In this document: positions 23,301 to 36,057 of the stretch, piece after piece
Position numbering within the stretch: position 1 is the first letter of the stretch
Layout: each line of letters starts with the position of its first letter
Origin: Echiichthys vipera
Taxonomy: Eukaryota > Chordata > Actinopteri > Perciformes > Trachinidae
NCBI GenBank assembly: GCA_963691815.1
Contig: OY829659.1
Coordinates: 28,252,170 to 28,316,169, forward strand
Reading direction: 5' to 3'
Length of the DNA stretch: 64,000 bases
Made by a program: the position numbers and the translations under genes
The notes under the pieces: generated by a model
The model's input: the letters and a program-made list of their open reading frames with translations, nothing else
Database searches by the model: none
Told to the model about the DNA's origin: nothing

Positions 23301-23945
23301 GATCAACAGTTTTGCAGCACACCTACTGTACACATTGAAAATATCCACTCCGTCATGTAATGCTGTATGTGAGTGGACACTCCTTTTGATGGACAGTCTG
23401 CTTTCACCAATGAGAAGCGACGTTATATTCTAGTGTGTGGATATTAGTGTAACGTCCTTAAATGTAATATTCAGGACATGTGTGTGGGCCTAAACAATAC
23501 AACATAACGATCGACTGGCCGTATGCTATCTCACGGTGTATCTTTAGTCTAATAAAGAATACTTCAGCCTTACTGAGGTTTTCCTTAGAGGACACAGTAA
23601 AGGGGACTTGTTACCTGGGACATGTGTAAGTTTGATACATTTTGTCTTTGAGCCTCTGAGCAGCCTGTTGATTGATTGTATCAGTTAATCAGGAAGGGCT
23701 GATCAGCTGACTACCTTGAATTGAAAGAGATATGCACTGAATATTCACCCAGAATCTGCAGTCTGTCCTATAAAAACATATGACATGATTGTAAAGTATG
23801 CCAAATGAAATAAACATACAATATGCATTAATCTAATTATAATAATAATAATAACAATACCATCACCTTAGATCAGGACTTAGGAAAAGCTAAGAGTACC
23901 CATTAGGATCTGAGGCTGAGCTCTGGTCCATGAAGTGAAAATAGC

Positions 23946-24684
23946 CTTAAAGCTTGAATATGTAGAATCTTAATCAAAAGCTATCTAAAAAAAAGAATAA
24001 TAATACACCCATGGGGCGTTTTGAGGGGTACAGAATGAAAGTACTGCTTTTCCATAAAAAATATATTTAGTCTGAATTAATATTTAAATTTTTTTGACGG
24101 GTTTGACAATGACTTTCTGTCCCGTTGTGTTTCCATGGTAGCAGCCAAAAGCTTTGGGCGATGCTGGTTGCCAGGGTTGTCTGTTGTTGGGTGCAGCTAC
24201 TGTAGGCTGGCACTGGGTGAAATGGAGTTTGCCAATCCTGCAGCTGCCACGGAGCCTCAGTGAAGGGGGCGTTATTTGTCCCAGCAGCTGAGTGAGCGGA
24301 GACGGGCAAAAACCAGAGTCAATAGAGGCCAAGCATTCACTCCATGGACTGAGAGAAAGGAGAGAAACGCCATTAAAACGCACGCCCACATGGCTACGGT
24401 TCTCCTTGATCGCCAACATCACTTTCATCTTTACTTAGCTGGAACGACTAACGGCTAACGCTAACTGTCAGTCAAACTCCTCTAATTCTTGTTTTTATGG
24501 TGTGATTTGCTGGAGGGGATGGGTTCAAACAGGCTCAAACAGGCTCTGGTCTCCTCTCTCTTCACTTGACACACTTGGCAACGAACCTGGCAACCCGACT
24601 GCTGGAGTTCTTTTATTTTGTAGCGACTACGATCTTGAGACACTAGATGGTGGTGTTCTGCTCCTTCTCCATATTCAACTTTAA
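23946..24684. mobile_element. Inverted-repeat element, family A copy 2 (about 740 bp, longest)
   Basis: Starts agcttgaatatgtagaatct and ends ctccatattcaacttta. Orientation is opposite to copies 1 and 4. It contains the blocks shared with the others (ccatggggcgttttgagggg, ggttgccagggttgtctg, gtgaagggggcgttatttg, gacactagatggtggtgttc). No protein domain is seen. Confidence 0.75.
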
Positions 24685-26100
24685 TATTCTCAATGCACTG
24701 CTACTGTCTTCAGGTCCATGTCAAAATGATGAAAACCTGAATATCTTTGCATTAGTCTACATTCTGGTTGCACCACTGTCAGTCGTACTAATTTGCTGTG
24801 AGGTTTATCTGGATTATAAATAGTAATCAATAGTGGTCTGTGGTATATGTATACATGGTATATCTGTTTTTACCAGCACAGCTTGATGATTGCCTTTTTG
24901 CATCATGAAACCATACACCTTTTTCATGAAAGTCATTCTATAATGTCACAGACGGAAAAGCACCAATGTAAATAAAAACCTTAATGATGGCCTAGCTCCA
25001 TTTAGCTGCTTCAGTTTCAGGGTTGTGTATAGTTCATGCTGGCTCACTGTCACACTGTCACGGCTTACTGGATCACTTGATTAGAACAAAGTCATTGTTA
25101 ATGTTAATAGTAACGCCTGTGCTTTTCCCAGTAGGACAGGTCAAGAATGTGTGCGTTTTGATTGGAGGCGCTGTACAAGGCCTGGTGTAGCTAGAGGACC
25201 TTACTGATAACATTGCACACATTCACCAGCAGATGGCAAACAATGCACATGAAAAAGGAGCAGCCAACAGCAAAGATGATTTATGGTGAGACAAGGACTA
25301 TCAAAAGACAACTGCCAGTCTCCTCGTTTCCCTTACTCAATTCTCTTCCTTGTGTCTTAGCTCTTCCATGCTTGGATGTGAAGAAGGTTGGAGGAGCTTC
25401 CAAATGAGAAATTCTTGGTTCTCCAGCATCAGTCACTGATGACATGCTGCACAGCTGTTTATGCAGTGAAACGGTTCTTATAAAAAAGGTTCAAAATTGA
25501 CAACGATGAAAATTACTCTTGGATTGATGTTGGGTTTCATATTGCTTTATGGTTTTTATATTTATGCTTCATCTTTTTTTTTTTTTAGCTTTTAACTTTA
25601 AACAATTTTTACTTCGAAGGTTGCTTAATTCATGTTTTACTGTACTTCCTTCCGTATGTCTAATCACCCCCAAATGACCTGGTAGGAGCAGATGATATGC
25701 TTGATAAATGAGGAACGAAGATGCTGCTGGAAGGAGGGACCAATCCTCACAGACCCAAATAAAGGTGTGTGTGTCTGTGTGAGTGTGGCCAGTAATGTGT
25801 GCGTTACCTATTGACACACTGCAAACTAAAGGGGGAAGAGGGGGGCCAACAGTACAACACCCCATGGCAACAAGCGAAGGCAGACGGGCCAGCACTCCCA
25901 GGGGTGCAGATCGCAGATCCAATGTCAGGACTGGGGGGGCACAGAAGTGATTTTTTTTTTTGCCTGTATGCTACTCTTACCATGCCACCATAAATCCCAA
26001 CTTCATAGAGGTTCATCACATCATCAAAAAGTACTGAACATGGAATCATCCCATGATCTTTTTCAGCAATTATGTACATGAAATAAACCATCAAGACAGT
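24685..26100. other. No gene seen
   Basis: AT-rich DNA with a T-run near 25570-25585 and a short GTGTGT tract near 25765. No supported feature. Confidence 0.6.
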
Positions 26101-26320
26101 TTTGTTTCCATTTATTAACTATTAACGGAGAAATCCCGAAAAGTTGCCAACAGTCGGACGTGGCATACAGTGATTAGCTTGGGGCAGTACTGTGAAGGCA
26201 TTCAAAGGTCTTTTTTAACCACTAATACTGCTGAAAATAACAGCAAACCTCTGCAGCAGCATGAGAAGAGTCCCTACACAGAAAACAAAGCACCAACAGG
26301 GTTAGTGAACCCAGAGTTTA
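26100..26320. repeat. Family C repeat, single arm
   Basis: Matches 17020-17230 with few differences, from attaacggagaaatcc to agaaaacaaagcaccaacag. The second arm seen at 17.3 kb is absent apart from ttagtgaacccagagttta. Confidence 0.8.
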
Positions 26321-27077
26321 CCAGTACCAGAACCCAGTAGAGAGTGAAACTGAAACAGAGACAGTTAGGCGACCAAGAGCTTGACCACACCTAGAAAACA
26401 TCAGTTCAGATGAAGCTGATGGGGAACAAATCCCAGTCTGACAGATATCCTCACGACAGTTTTGGAAACCTAAGTTTAGAGATCGTTGGTTTCAACCACA
26501 CGTCTGAAACCATTGAGCAATTTCAGGTAAGGACTGAACTAGAACCCTTTAAAATGTTAACAGCTGCTGAGCAAGAACCTTTACAAGAAGCTGAAGCACT
26601 CCCTGAAGATGCTGCAGTAGAGACTTGTGATTTGGTCTCAACTTGATCCTTGAGAGAGAAACTTACCTGCTGGACAAAAACTTGAATAATTTTAAATGCC
26701 CCTGACAAGAGTCAGCTGACTGATAATGAGCAGATCATTAATCAGCAGTGTTGGAGTTGGGAGAAACCTAAAACATGCAGGACAGTAGCTCTTCAGGAGC
26801 AGGATTGGCTAGCCCTGCTTTAGAAGATCAACCAGAGACAGAAAGGCTACTAAACAACTGACTTACTCTGAGCTAAGCAACCCATTAGTTATGCTAGCAG
26901 GCCTAGTCCAGTCTCTATTTCAGATTCTAAGTGAAGTGATCTGTCGGTCTGAATGACTTCTTAGAAACATGTTTGTTGTTTTGGCAGCTGCATAGCATAA
27001 CATAATGTAATGCTTCCAAGTTACTGGAACCCAGTAAAGTCATGTAAGTAGTGTCTGGGATGAACCCTACGCTAGGA

Positions 27078-27894
27078 CAGGGGTTCCCAAACTTTTCCAT
27101 GCCAAGGTATCCCAAACTGCATTAGCTTCTGGCCGGGGACCCCCTTTGCAAACCCACTAACAAAGCTCCAAAATATATCACACAGAAACTATAAAAACAT
27201 TTTTGTTTGTTGGTAAAACCAAATCCTCTCAGGATTGCTGAAGATATAAAGATATAAAGTACTGACACACAGTTAAGACTATAACACTTCTTCCCTTTTA
27301 AGCGAGAACTGAAATGAAAACCACAAGTTCAGGTCTGTAGGCTGTTTTTTAAACAATTAACTAAAACATGGTCAGTCATTTAGCTGCATTTTCTTATTTC
27401 AATGAAAAATAAATGTATTGCACTGTAACACACTGAAATTCACATACAATGACAAAAATATTGTCTTCTGTATTGCATACCCTTTCTTTTTAAATAGTTC
27501 AGTCTATCTGGACGCTGATGCTGCCTCTTTGATTTTCTCAGCCCTGCTGTAGTGTCCACAGGTTCTGCAGCAGCCTGTGCTTCCTGAGCAGAGCTTGAGA
27601 CAGGAGCAGGTGGGGCAGTCATCAGATGGAATAGACAATCCATCAGTGTGCTCAGCTGATGCAGGCACCACCCAACAGTCCATAGAGCTGCTCACACTCT
27701 CCTTGTGTGACAGACTGTCTGGCAGTGGATAACCCCTGGTAGCTATGGCGGGCCGTTGGCAAAGTTCTTGACCATAGCACAGTCCCATGGCTTAAAGAGC
27801 CGTTCTTTATCAAGTTGGTCAAGCCTCACCTTTTGCTTATCCTGTGATCGGGCAACTTTTGCTGACACGTCTGGGTGGAGGAGATCAAGATGAG
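27078..27894. mobile_element. hAT-like terminus and retroelement-like pol C-terminus
   Basis: CAGGGGTTCCCAAACTTTT at 27078 is a classic hAT left end. Further right, minus-strand frames (27440-27788) read LRKSKRQHQRPDRLNYLKRK, like the last residues of retroelement integrase polyproteins. The relation between the two is unclear, and a Gypsy element is inserted at 27895. Confidence 0.4.
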
Positions 27895-28396
27895 TGTCAG
27901 GATTCCTGTTTTCTGTCAGTCTTTTCCTTTACTTTTGTGCTTGTGTTTGTCTCCCTCTGTCTGTTGATCCCTGCTCGTGTCTCCCCTCTTGGTGTGTGTC
28001 TGTCTGGAGATGGGTTCTACCCCCGCTGTATCCAGTTCCACTGATGACCTGCTCTGCTGCTTAAAAGGCCGGATGTGGGACACAATCGGTGCTAGACCGT
28101 TTTCCTCATTTACGTGGTAACGTCTCGTCAGTTGGCTTCCGTACTTTGTTGGTTAGAATCTTCGCGCTTGTTTGTTCGTTTCTTCACGATTGTTTCTTTG
28201 TTACTTTTTGTTATAGTTTCCCGTGATCCTGTCCCTGTCTACCCTCAACCGTCTCGTCACGTTTTGTTTGTTTGTTTCCCCTGTTTTTGGTTTCCCTTGT
28301 TTTCTGTATTATTAAATATTCGTTTAAACCGTTCTTTGTGTCCTTGTCTGCATTTGGGTCCGATTCATCGTGTTATTCCCCGCACCGTTCATGACA
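27895..28396 (+). repeat. Gypsy 5' LTR (502 bp)
   Basis: Begins TGTCAGG and ends CATGACA. A TATA-like/poly(A)-like tattattaaatattcg lies near 28307. The last 200 or so bases repeat at 32097-32304 with a few differences. Confidence 0.9.
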
Positions 28397-28414
28397 GAAC
28401 GGTCTGGCCATAAC

Positions 28415-29398
28415 ATGGACCCCGCAGACATGGAAGTCGACCCTCTGGGCTTTTCCGTTTGTCAAGCGGAATCCTCTCAGGTTATTCTGCTCGGTCAGCA
28501 TTCGCAGACGCTGCAAGGAATCCTTTGGAGTCTTAACCATCTGTCTACCTGTGTTTCTCGCATAGAAAGACAGGTTGGTTCTCTCCTTGCTTCCTCTGCA
28601 AATGCTGAGTCACCCACTACCACTGTGAGTACCCTTCTGCCCCGTGAGCCTTATGTCCCTGCACCTGAGAGTTATAATGGGAAGTTAGGGGAGTGTAAAA
28701 TGTTCTGATTTCAATGCTCACTCGTGTTCGGTCAGCAGCCCCTCACCTATGCTAGCGATAGCTCCAAAATAGCATATGTGGGTTTGCTCACCGGTAGGGC
28801 CCGAGTCTGGGGAGCAGCTTTTTGGAACAACCCTCTCACACAACATGCTCCCTTTCAGCAATTCTCTAACGAGATCCACTCCGTGTTTGACCCCCCGGTC
28901 TCTAATTGTGATGTTAGTAACCGGCTACCTGACCTGTGTCAGGGCTCTGCCTGTGCGGCTGATTATTCTGTTGAGTTCCGAACCTTAGCAGCTGAGCATA
29001 TTTTTAAAGGGATTGAACAAGGAGGTAAAGGACTGCTTAGTGGGGAGATCTGAGACCAGTAACCTACAAGAGCTCATCGGCCTAGCTATCAAAATTGACA
29101 ACCGTCTCCGTGAGAGGCGCCATGTTAGGCGGTCATCACCCTCGGTAACGCCAGGTCCACTCACTGTTCCAATCAACCCGGTTACTAGCTTTCCTGCTTA
29201 CAACCGGGTAAACCAGTCTTCCGTCCCTCTCCAGGAAGAGCCCATGCAGTTGGGCCACAGCTGTCTGACTCCCACCGAACGACAACAGCGTTTTCGAGAA
29301 AGACTTTGTATTTACTGTGGAGCTCCTAATCACCAGCTTGCTACCTGCCCACGTCGCAGATGGGGTTCTGGTGAGTTGATCCGTTGTTCCTGCTATTC
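28415..29398 (+). pseudogene. Gypsy gag, frameshifted
   Basis: The ATG at 28415 opens MDPADMEVDPLG and a coiled, glutamine-rich N-terminus. Frames then change (28724-29053, 29013-29405). A CX2CX4HX4C zinc knuckle (CIYCGAPNHQLATC) lies at 29307-29348. At least one frameshift precedes it, near 28700, and another near 29020. Gag normally coats the RNA genome in the particle; this copy cannot make the full protein. Confidence 0.8.
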
Positions 29399-32090
29399 CC
29401 TGTAAATGCAGAATTCCCTCTTCAAGCTTTAATTGATTCAGGGGCGGATACTAACATTATTGGTTCCGAATTGGTTTGTACTAGTCAGCTCCCGACTGTT
29501 CCTCTTGTTACTCCGTTGGTGGTTAATGGTCTCAGTGGTGAGGAGCTAGCTCAGATCTCTGCCGAGACGATTCCCATGACCCTGTTGCTAGCGGTTAATC
29601 ATAATGAGACCATAGCCTTCCACATTATGCCACCCGCTAATGCTCAAGTTGTTCTTGGTCTCCCCTGGCTTCACTCACAACCCTGTTATTGACTGGGTAA
29701 CAGGCAGGGTTGTGAGTTGGAGCAGCAATTGTCACTCTTCCTGCCTTCGTTCGGCCCCTTCTAGGTGCCACAGTGACCCCAGACCTTTGTTGCCCGAACC
29801 TCCAGACCTGTCCTTAGTGCCACCAGTTTGTCATGACCTCGCCTGGGTGTTTAGCAAGGTCAAGGCGTTATACCTGCCACCTCACCATCCTTATGATTGC
29901 CCCATTGAGTTGTTACCCGGCTAAACTTTCCCTACCAGTCGTCTGTATAACATTTCAGGACCCGAACGTGAGTCCATGGAGGCATACATTAACGACTCCC
30001 TTAAATACGGGATCATTCGTCCTTCTTTCTCCCCCCTGGGAGCTGGGTTTTTCTTCGTGGCCAAGAAAGACAAGTCATCACGACCCTGTATTGATTACCG
30101 AGGCCTTAACAACATTACTGTTAAGAATAAGTACCCTCTGCCGTTGCTTAAATCCGCGGTTGGACCGCTGCATGGTGCCACTGTCTTCTCCAAAGTAGAT
30201 CTCCGCAACGCTTACCATCTAGTCAGAATTAAGGAGGGGGATGAGTGGCAGACCGCTTTCAATACCCTTCTTGGCCACTTCGAGTATCTGGTAATGCCCT
30301 TTGCCTTAACTAATGCCCCAGCTGTCTTTCAGGCATTAGTGAATGACGTTCTTCATGATTTACTAAACCGCTCAGTGTTCTTCTACCTAGATGATATTTC
30401 GATTTTTTTTTTTTGAGGACTTGTCACAGCGTGTAGATCATGTCGCCAGGTTCTCCAGCGCCTACAGGAGAATCGGTTGTTCGGTGGAGTTGGATACAGT
30501 TAAGGTTAAAGCTGTGACGGAGTGGCCGACGCCATCTTCCAGGAAGCAACTACAGCGTTTTCTGGGTTTTTCTAACTTCTACCGTCGGTTCATCCGCAAC
30601 TACAGTCAAGTAGTGTTTCCTATGACAAAGCTAACCTCTCCCATTACTCTCTTTGTGTGGTCCTCTTCTGCTTAAAGCGTTTCCAGACCCTGAAGAAGTG
30701 TTGGTTCAGCCCGATTCTTCCTGCCAGTTCATTGTGGAGGTAGACGCCTTGGATCTGGGAGTGGGTGCGGTTCTGTCACAACGTATGGTTACAGACAACA
30801 AGGTTCATCCGTTCGCGTTCTTTTCCAAGAAGCTGTCCCCCGCGGAGAGGAACTATGACATTGCGGACCGTGAGTTACTGGCTGTCAAATTAGCCTTGGA
30901 GGAGTGGCGACACTGGTTGGAGGGGGCAGGGACTCCGTTTATAGTTTGGACTGACCACAAGAACCTGTCGTATATCCAGACGGCTAAGAGACTGAATTCC
31001 CGACAAGCCCGGTTGTTTTTGGCATTGTTTTTCGGACGTTTCAATTTTTCATTGACTTACATTCCAGGAAGCAAGAATGTGAAACCGGATGCCCTTTTTC
31101 GCCAGTTCAGACCTGCTGAGGAAGAGACCAGGTTGGACAACATCATTCCTGCATCTTGCGTTATGACCGCTCTCACCTGGGAGATTGAGACGACGGTGAG
31201 ACAAGCGCAACGTGCTGACCCCGACCCTGGTGGTGGTCCACCGGGACGTCTGTTTGTTCCCACCAGTGTTCGCTCCCAGGTGCTCCAGTGGAGACATTCC
31301 TCTTGCCTCGCCTGTCATCCCGGGATTACCTGGACTCTATCCCTCCTGCACGTCACTTCTGGTGGAGAACCATGACCAAGGATACCCGTGAGTTTGTCCT
31401 GGCCTGCGCCATCTGCGTTCGGGGCAAGTCCTCTCATCGTCCTCCTGCTGGTCTTCTCCGTCCTCTTCCCATGCCCGGTTCACTTCCCGTCTCTGGAAAG
31501 CCTTCTGTCAGGCTCTGGGAGCCAGGGTCAGCTTATCCTCGGGCTACTACCCTCAGTCTAACAGGCAGATGGAGAGAGCCAACCAGGATTTGGGACCGCT
31601 CTTTGCTGTGTCTGTGCCCGCAATCCCTCATGGTCGTCTCAGCTGTCCTGGGTTGAATACTCCCACAACTCCCTCTCCTGCTCTGCTACAGGTATGTCTC
31701 CCTTCGAGGCTTCAATGGGTTACTTACCTCCTCTCTTTTCCGGCCCAGGAGTCTGAGATTGCAGTGCCCTCCGTTCAACATCATCTAGGGCTCGTCGGAT
31801 CTGGAGGGAGGTTTGAGGGGCGTTGCTTCGGACTGCTGAGCAGAATCGCAGGATGAGGGCTCTCTGTCGCATCCTAGCTCCCGAGTACAGACTGGGCCAA
31901 AGGGTCTGGTTAAGTTCTCATGACATTCCCCTGAATGTTGCCTCCAAGAAGCTCGCTCCCTGTTTCATTGGTCCCTTCGAGGTCGAGGCTGTCATCAATC
32001 CCAGTGCCGTCCATCTCAAGCTCCCTGCTTCTCTCAGTATCCATCCCACATTCCACGTCTCCCAGTTGAAGCCTGTGATCACCAACATGC
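29399..32090 (+). pseudogene. Gypsy pol (protease, RT, RNase H, integrase), broken
   Basis: In order: aspartic protease motif LIDSGADTN near 29435; RT 29976-30416 with KVDLRNAYH, FGH-like LGHFEYLVMPF and the catalytic YLDD box near 30385; RNase H 30700-31010 with VEVDALDLGVGAVL and WTDHKNLSY; integrase zinc finger 31290-31430 (H..H...CAIC). The RT thumb is partly deleted after the YLDD box. The integrase core is missing its first two acidic residues because of a deletion near 31470. A C-terminal linker (HPTFHVSQLKPV) remains at about 32040-32075, and no chromodomain follows. Multiple frameshifts occur. Confidence 0.88.
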
Positions 32091-32096
32091 TTATTA

Positions 32097-32304
32097 ACGA
32101 TTGTTTCTTTGTTACCTTTTGTTATAGTTTCCCGTGATCCCGTCCCTGTCTACCCTCGACCGTCTCGTCACGTTTTGTTTGTTTGTTTCCCCTGTTTTTG
32201 ATTTCCTTATTCTGTATTATTAAATATTCGTTTAAACTGTTCTTTGTGTCCTTGTCTGCATTTGGTTCCAATTCATCGTGTTATTCCCTGCACCTTTCAT
32301 GACG
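32097..32304 (+). repeat. Gypsy 3' LTR, 5'-truncated
   Basis: Matches 28189-28396 of the 5' LTR from cgattgtttctttg onward. The first ~294 bases of the LTR are missing, joined directly to the end of pol. Confidence 0.88.
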
Positions 32305-32309
32305 ATGAG

Positions 32310-34107
32310 ATTTGAGTTTTTAATCTCAGTAACATTTCTGTGCAGCCCTGGACACTTTTAGACATATGTTTGTATTTTTTTAGTAAATTATATTTTATAA
32401 CCCTAAACTTCCTGTGTGTTGTTTTGGCAGAGTGCTCTCCAATAAAACGTCAAAGGAATTTCTTATAGGGGTTTGCCCCTGTTACATTATTGTAGATATC
32501 ATGTTGCAGCTGATAAAAGGTGGGGCAAATTTGAATTACTTTATATACTGCTGTGTAGCTCAATCCAAAACAATATATGATATATATTATATTTGAGATT
32601 TCAATTATAATATATATTACAATTGAAATATTTTGTATTGAGAATCAGAATCTGTAAACTAGTAACTAAATATACCAAATAAATGTAGTGGAGTAAAAAT
32701 TACAATGATTCCTCTGAAATATAGTGGAGTAAGTATACATTTTCACTCAAGTAAAGTACATCAACAACTGATGGGAGTTATATTAAAATAATGAAACTCC
32801 ACATCAAAACTACCGTCTTTTCCTAAATCAAAGGACATAGTTTTGTGCCTTAACCTGACCAAGTAACATTAGTTTCATTTTAATTCACAAGGGTACTCCC
32901 ACACTATTAAAAAGTGATACTGTGGGGATTTTTAAACATGAAGGGTTTATTTTTGTCACAATATAATTGAAGTTTTGTTATTACTCTTATTATTACTGTG
33001 TATGTACAGTATATTAGTTAAATAAAAAGGATTTAGCATGCTTTCACATTATTATTAATTCAACACAGATGGAATAATTAAAGGGTGTTGCAGATAAGCT
33101 CCAGGTTAAAACTAGGTGCAGAAAGACGAGAGGGGTCAGCCCCAAGAAGGAGTAGGGAGTGTTCTTTCTACAGGAACTGATGGATCATTGGAGGGACCGT
33201 GTGACCAAGGGGGCGAAGGATTCAACTCGTTTACGAATGAGAGCCAGTCTCGGGGTGATGGACATTCCAAAGCCTGAACCAACGACTGCCTCAGCAACAT
33301 TCTAAATCAATCACAACAACCAAATGAACTTTATTGCTAAATAAATTCTTGTGTAAAGAGGGGCTCTGCGTTCTTTCTGGTTCATTGGATGCAGCAACAG
33401 CTTGACTGAAAGCCAGGGTGACTGTAATTTCTGACCCCAGAGAAACCCCTTGGCCAAGCAGAATATTCTTTGCTGTTTTTATTATAAAAACTTCAACTTC
33501 AAGAAGTAAAATGGCTTTCCATTAGTAAGAACACGACAATACCAAGGGATCCTGCCCAAGCTAATAGTGTCTGTACAGTATGAATAGATGACAACGGCCT
33601 TCTGGACCTACTGGTAAGTGAAGCATGCTCCTTCTAACCTGTACGAGGCTGATAACACTCATTCAATGGAATGATAACAGTCAAAATGACTGATTTATTT
33701 TAAATATGTAAATTCAGAGCACCACTGTGAAAGACTGCTATGCTCTTTATTGGTTTTCCCTGATTAAATAAAGGTTATCTTTAACTATCATTAAATTAAG
33801 GTTATTATTAAACATACTTTCAGGAGCATTTTTGTCTACCGAGATCTGTGAACAAATTCAGAGTAGTGTTGTGTGTTCACTCTGTCAGTGTTACCCTTGG
33901 TCTTTGGACACCCTCCTGTGCCTGAACTGCATGTCATGGGTTCACCACAATGGGCGACTCAGGTTAACCTTTGCAAGGGCACCGAACTGGATGCAGATGA
34001 CTGAATAGTAATAGGTTGAGTTAACACATCGATGTGAAAGACACAAATGTGGTACTTTCTGAACAAATCTTTCCTGATGCAGTTTTAATCCTCCTCCTCC
34101 ATTTTAA
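32310..34107. other. No gene seen
   Basis: AT-rich spacer. A stretch near 33090-33300 has a coding-like feel (gggtcagccccaagaagg) but no frame I can name. Confidence 0.5.
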
Positions 34108-34585
34108 CTGCTGAATGCCGTTCAACGACTTCAGTTCAGCATTAAGCACCTCCATCCCTTCCGAACTGATCACCAAACTCAGTGACCCGGGCATCAACAC
34201 CTCCATCTGCAACTGGATACTGGAATCAACCAATAGATCCCAGTCTGTTAGGTTGGACAATCACACCTCTTCAACTCTCACCCTGAACACCTCCACTCCC
34301 TCATTACCTATGACTGCACGATTTTACACCACACAGTTCAAACAGCATTATCAAGAATCTATCCAAAAACAGTTGTTGGCCTCATCAACAGCAACAATAA
34401 GTCGCCCGAAAGGGAGAAGGTCCAGTCCAGCACCTGGCAATTGGGTGCGGTGACAACAACCTTTCCTCAACACTAAATAGACAAAGTAGATCATTGTGGA
34501 CTTAAGAGAGACAGAAGATGGCACAGACAATCAGAATCAGAATCAGAAATACTTAAATAATCCCCGGGGGGAAATTATTTTTGTT
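34108..34585 (+). mobile_element. CR1/Rex1-like LINE, reverse-transcriptase fragment and tail
   Basis: The frame from 34115 reads FNDFSSALSTSIPSELITKL, a palm motif like FIDYSSAFNTI, then CNWILESTNRSQSVRL, and a degenerate FADDTTVVGLISNN-like segment with indels. It is followed by the tail atcagaatcagaaatactt and ccccggggggaaatt, which is common at the 3' end of fish repeats. Confidence 0.75.
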
Positions 34586-34982
34586 ACAAAACTCCAGATA
34601 CACAAACAACAAATATTATACAGACTAAACATATATCAGAAAAGACCCATTCTCTTCCCATCCCATCTGTATCGACGATACGAAGGTCGAGTGTGTTGTC
34701 AGCTTTAAATTTCTTTTCCTCTCTTGGACCCTGACCCTGTTCAAGAATGCTCACCAGGCGACTTCCGGTTTGGCTGAGATGGAGTAGACACGGGCCGAGT
34801 CTTGCTCCCGCAACTTTTGATAATTTCACATTTCAGGACCCCGAAAGTCACTACAAATAGTAATATTCATCTTGTTAGACGGATACACCACCGATATATG
34901 TCAACGTATGCGACCAAACAGACTGTAAAAGACCAGGGGGGCGAAGGTTAACACTGCAGACGAGGCAGGCAGTGAGATTAGC

Positions 34983-35231
34983 ATGGAGGCCATTACTAAC
35001 CTCTGGCCAGAGAACCTGACAGCCCTCTCCTCCAAGTTCAAAGCCCTCTCCGTTGATCTCAAAGCCTCTATTTCAACGCTCGAAGCTAAGCTGGACAACA
35101 TGCACGCTACAGTGTCCGACTATGCTCAGAAGACAGGCTCCCTTAAGATAAATGCAATTCTACAAGACGAGCGTCTACAAATTCTGGTGGCCTCCTGTGC
35201 CACGCTAACAGAGAGCAATGTTAGAAGTTAA
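34983..35231 (+). pseudogene. L1-type ORF1, N-terminal fragment
   Basis: The ATG at 34983 opens MEAITNLWPENLTALSSKFK, then a coiled-coil-like leucine/alanine-rich stretch, and stops after 82 codons. ORF1 of L1 elements is an RNA-binding coiled-coil protein of several hundred residues, so this is a truncated relic. Confidence 0.55.
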
Positions 35232-36057
35232 AGTCATGACGGCTGTCTGCTAAGAGTTTTGAACAGAAATTGATAAATGGACATTTTAACACACTATGGA
35301 CATGTTGACTCGAGATCCAGTGTTTTCCGGTGTTATCTGATGTTTTTTGAATTCCTGTTTTTCCATATTTCTGTGCCTGCTCACACTGTTATGTGAATTC
35401 AGATTATCTTTAATCGGCCTCCGTGCCAAGTACTGGAAGCTCATCCACATGTGGATTTCAGTTTGTTATTATATATTTTCTTCACAGCTTTATCTTCTTT
35501 TATTTTAGATTTTATCACCCACTGACACAGGATTATCTGAAGTATTCTTGTGCTCTATTTGGTCAAAGGGCTTTACTGAAGCCTGACACTTAAACAGAGG
35601 TGTACAGAGGTGACCTGTATCGATACAGCGTGTGCATTCCAACCCAGGGTGGACGGTGGGGTTTCATACAGGCATGAATACCTTTATGGCCTGCCTGCCC
35701 TAAGACATCTTGGCGCCCTCTACTGGTTGATTGAATTTACTTCACATGGTTTTGTTTATCTGTCTGTTCTGGAATATACAGTATATCTTAAGGGAGGAGA
35801 CCCCGGAAGCTCACTTTAGCTATTAGTTGCAAGCTGGAGAGCTCAGAAGGTTTTTTTCTATGGGAGTAGCCCTCAGATTGGTCACAATGTCATTGTCTTG
35901 TTTCTTTTATGTTGTATTGTTCTTTGTGTTTTCGTTTTTTGTTTTTTAATTAAATTTTATTTATTTTTTACCCTTCCTCCCCACTCTCTTCCTCCACTAC
36001 TACAGAATACATTAAGGTCATGCAGTGTCATTGTAACTTATTATTGTTGTTCCTATG

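Larger units (their letters stand above)
27895..32304 (+). mobile_element. Ty3/Gypsy LTR retrotransposon, decayed, with target duplication
   Basis: Flanked by atgag on both sides (27890-27894, 32305-32309). It has a 5' LTR (TGTCAGG...ATGACA), gag and pol pieces, and a truncated 3' LTR whose last base is changed (ATGACG). Several internal deletions remove parts of RT, the integrase core and the upstream part of the 3' LTR. It is non-autonomous. Confidence 0.92.

Noticed and set aside
23044..23322. 92-codon minus-strand frame in CpG-rich region B
   Set aside because: No homology seen. The strong donor suggests a non-coding exon, and the frame is probably incidental.
26410..26646. 78-codon plus-strand frame (MKLMGNKSQSDRY...)
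   Set aside because: It has an ATG and a plausible composition, but no homologous family comes to mind and no splice neighbours fit.
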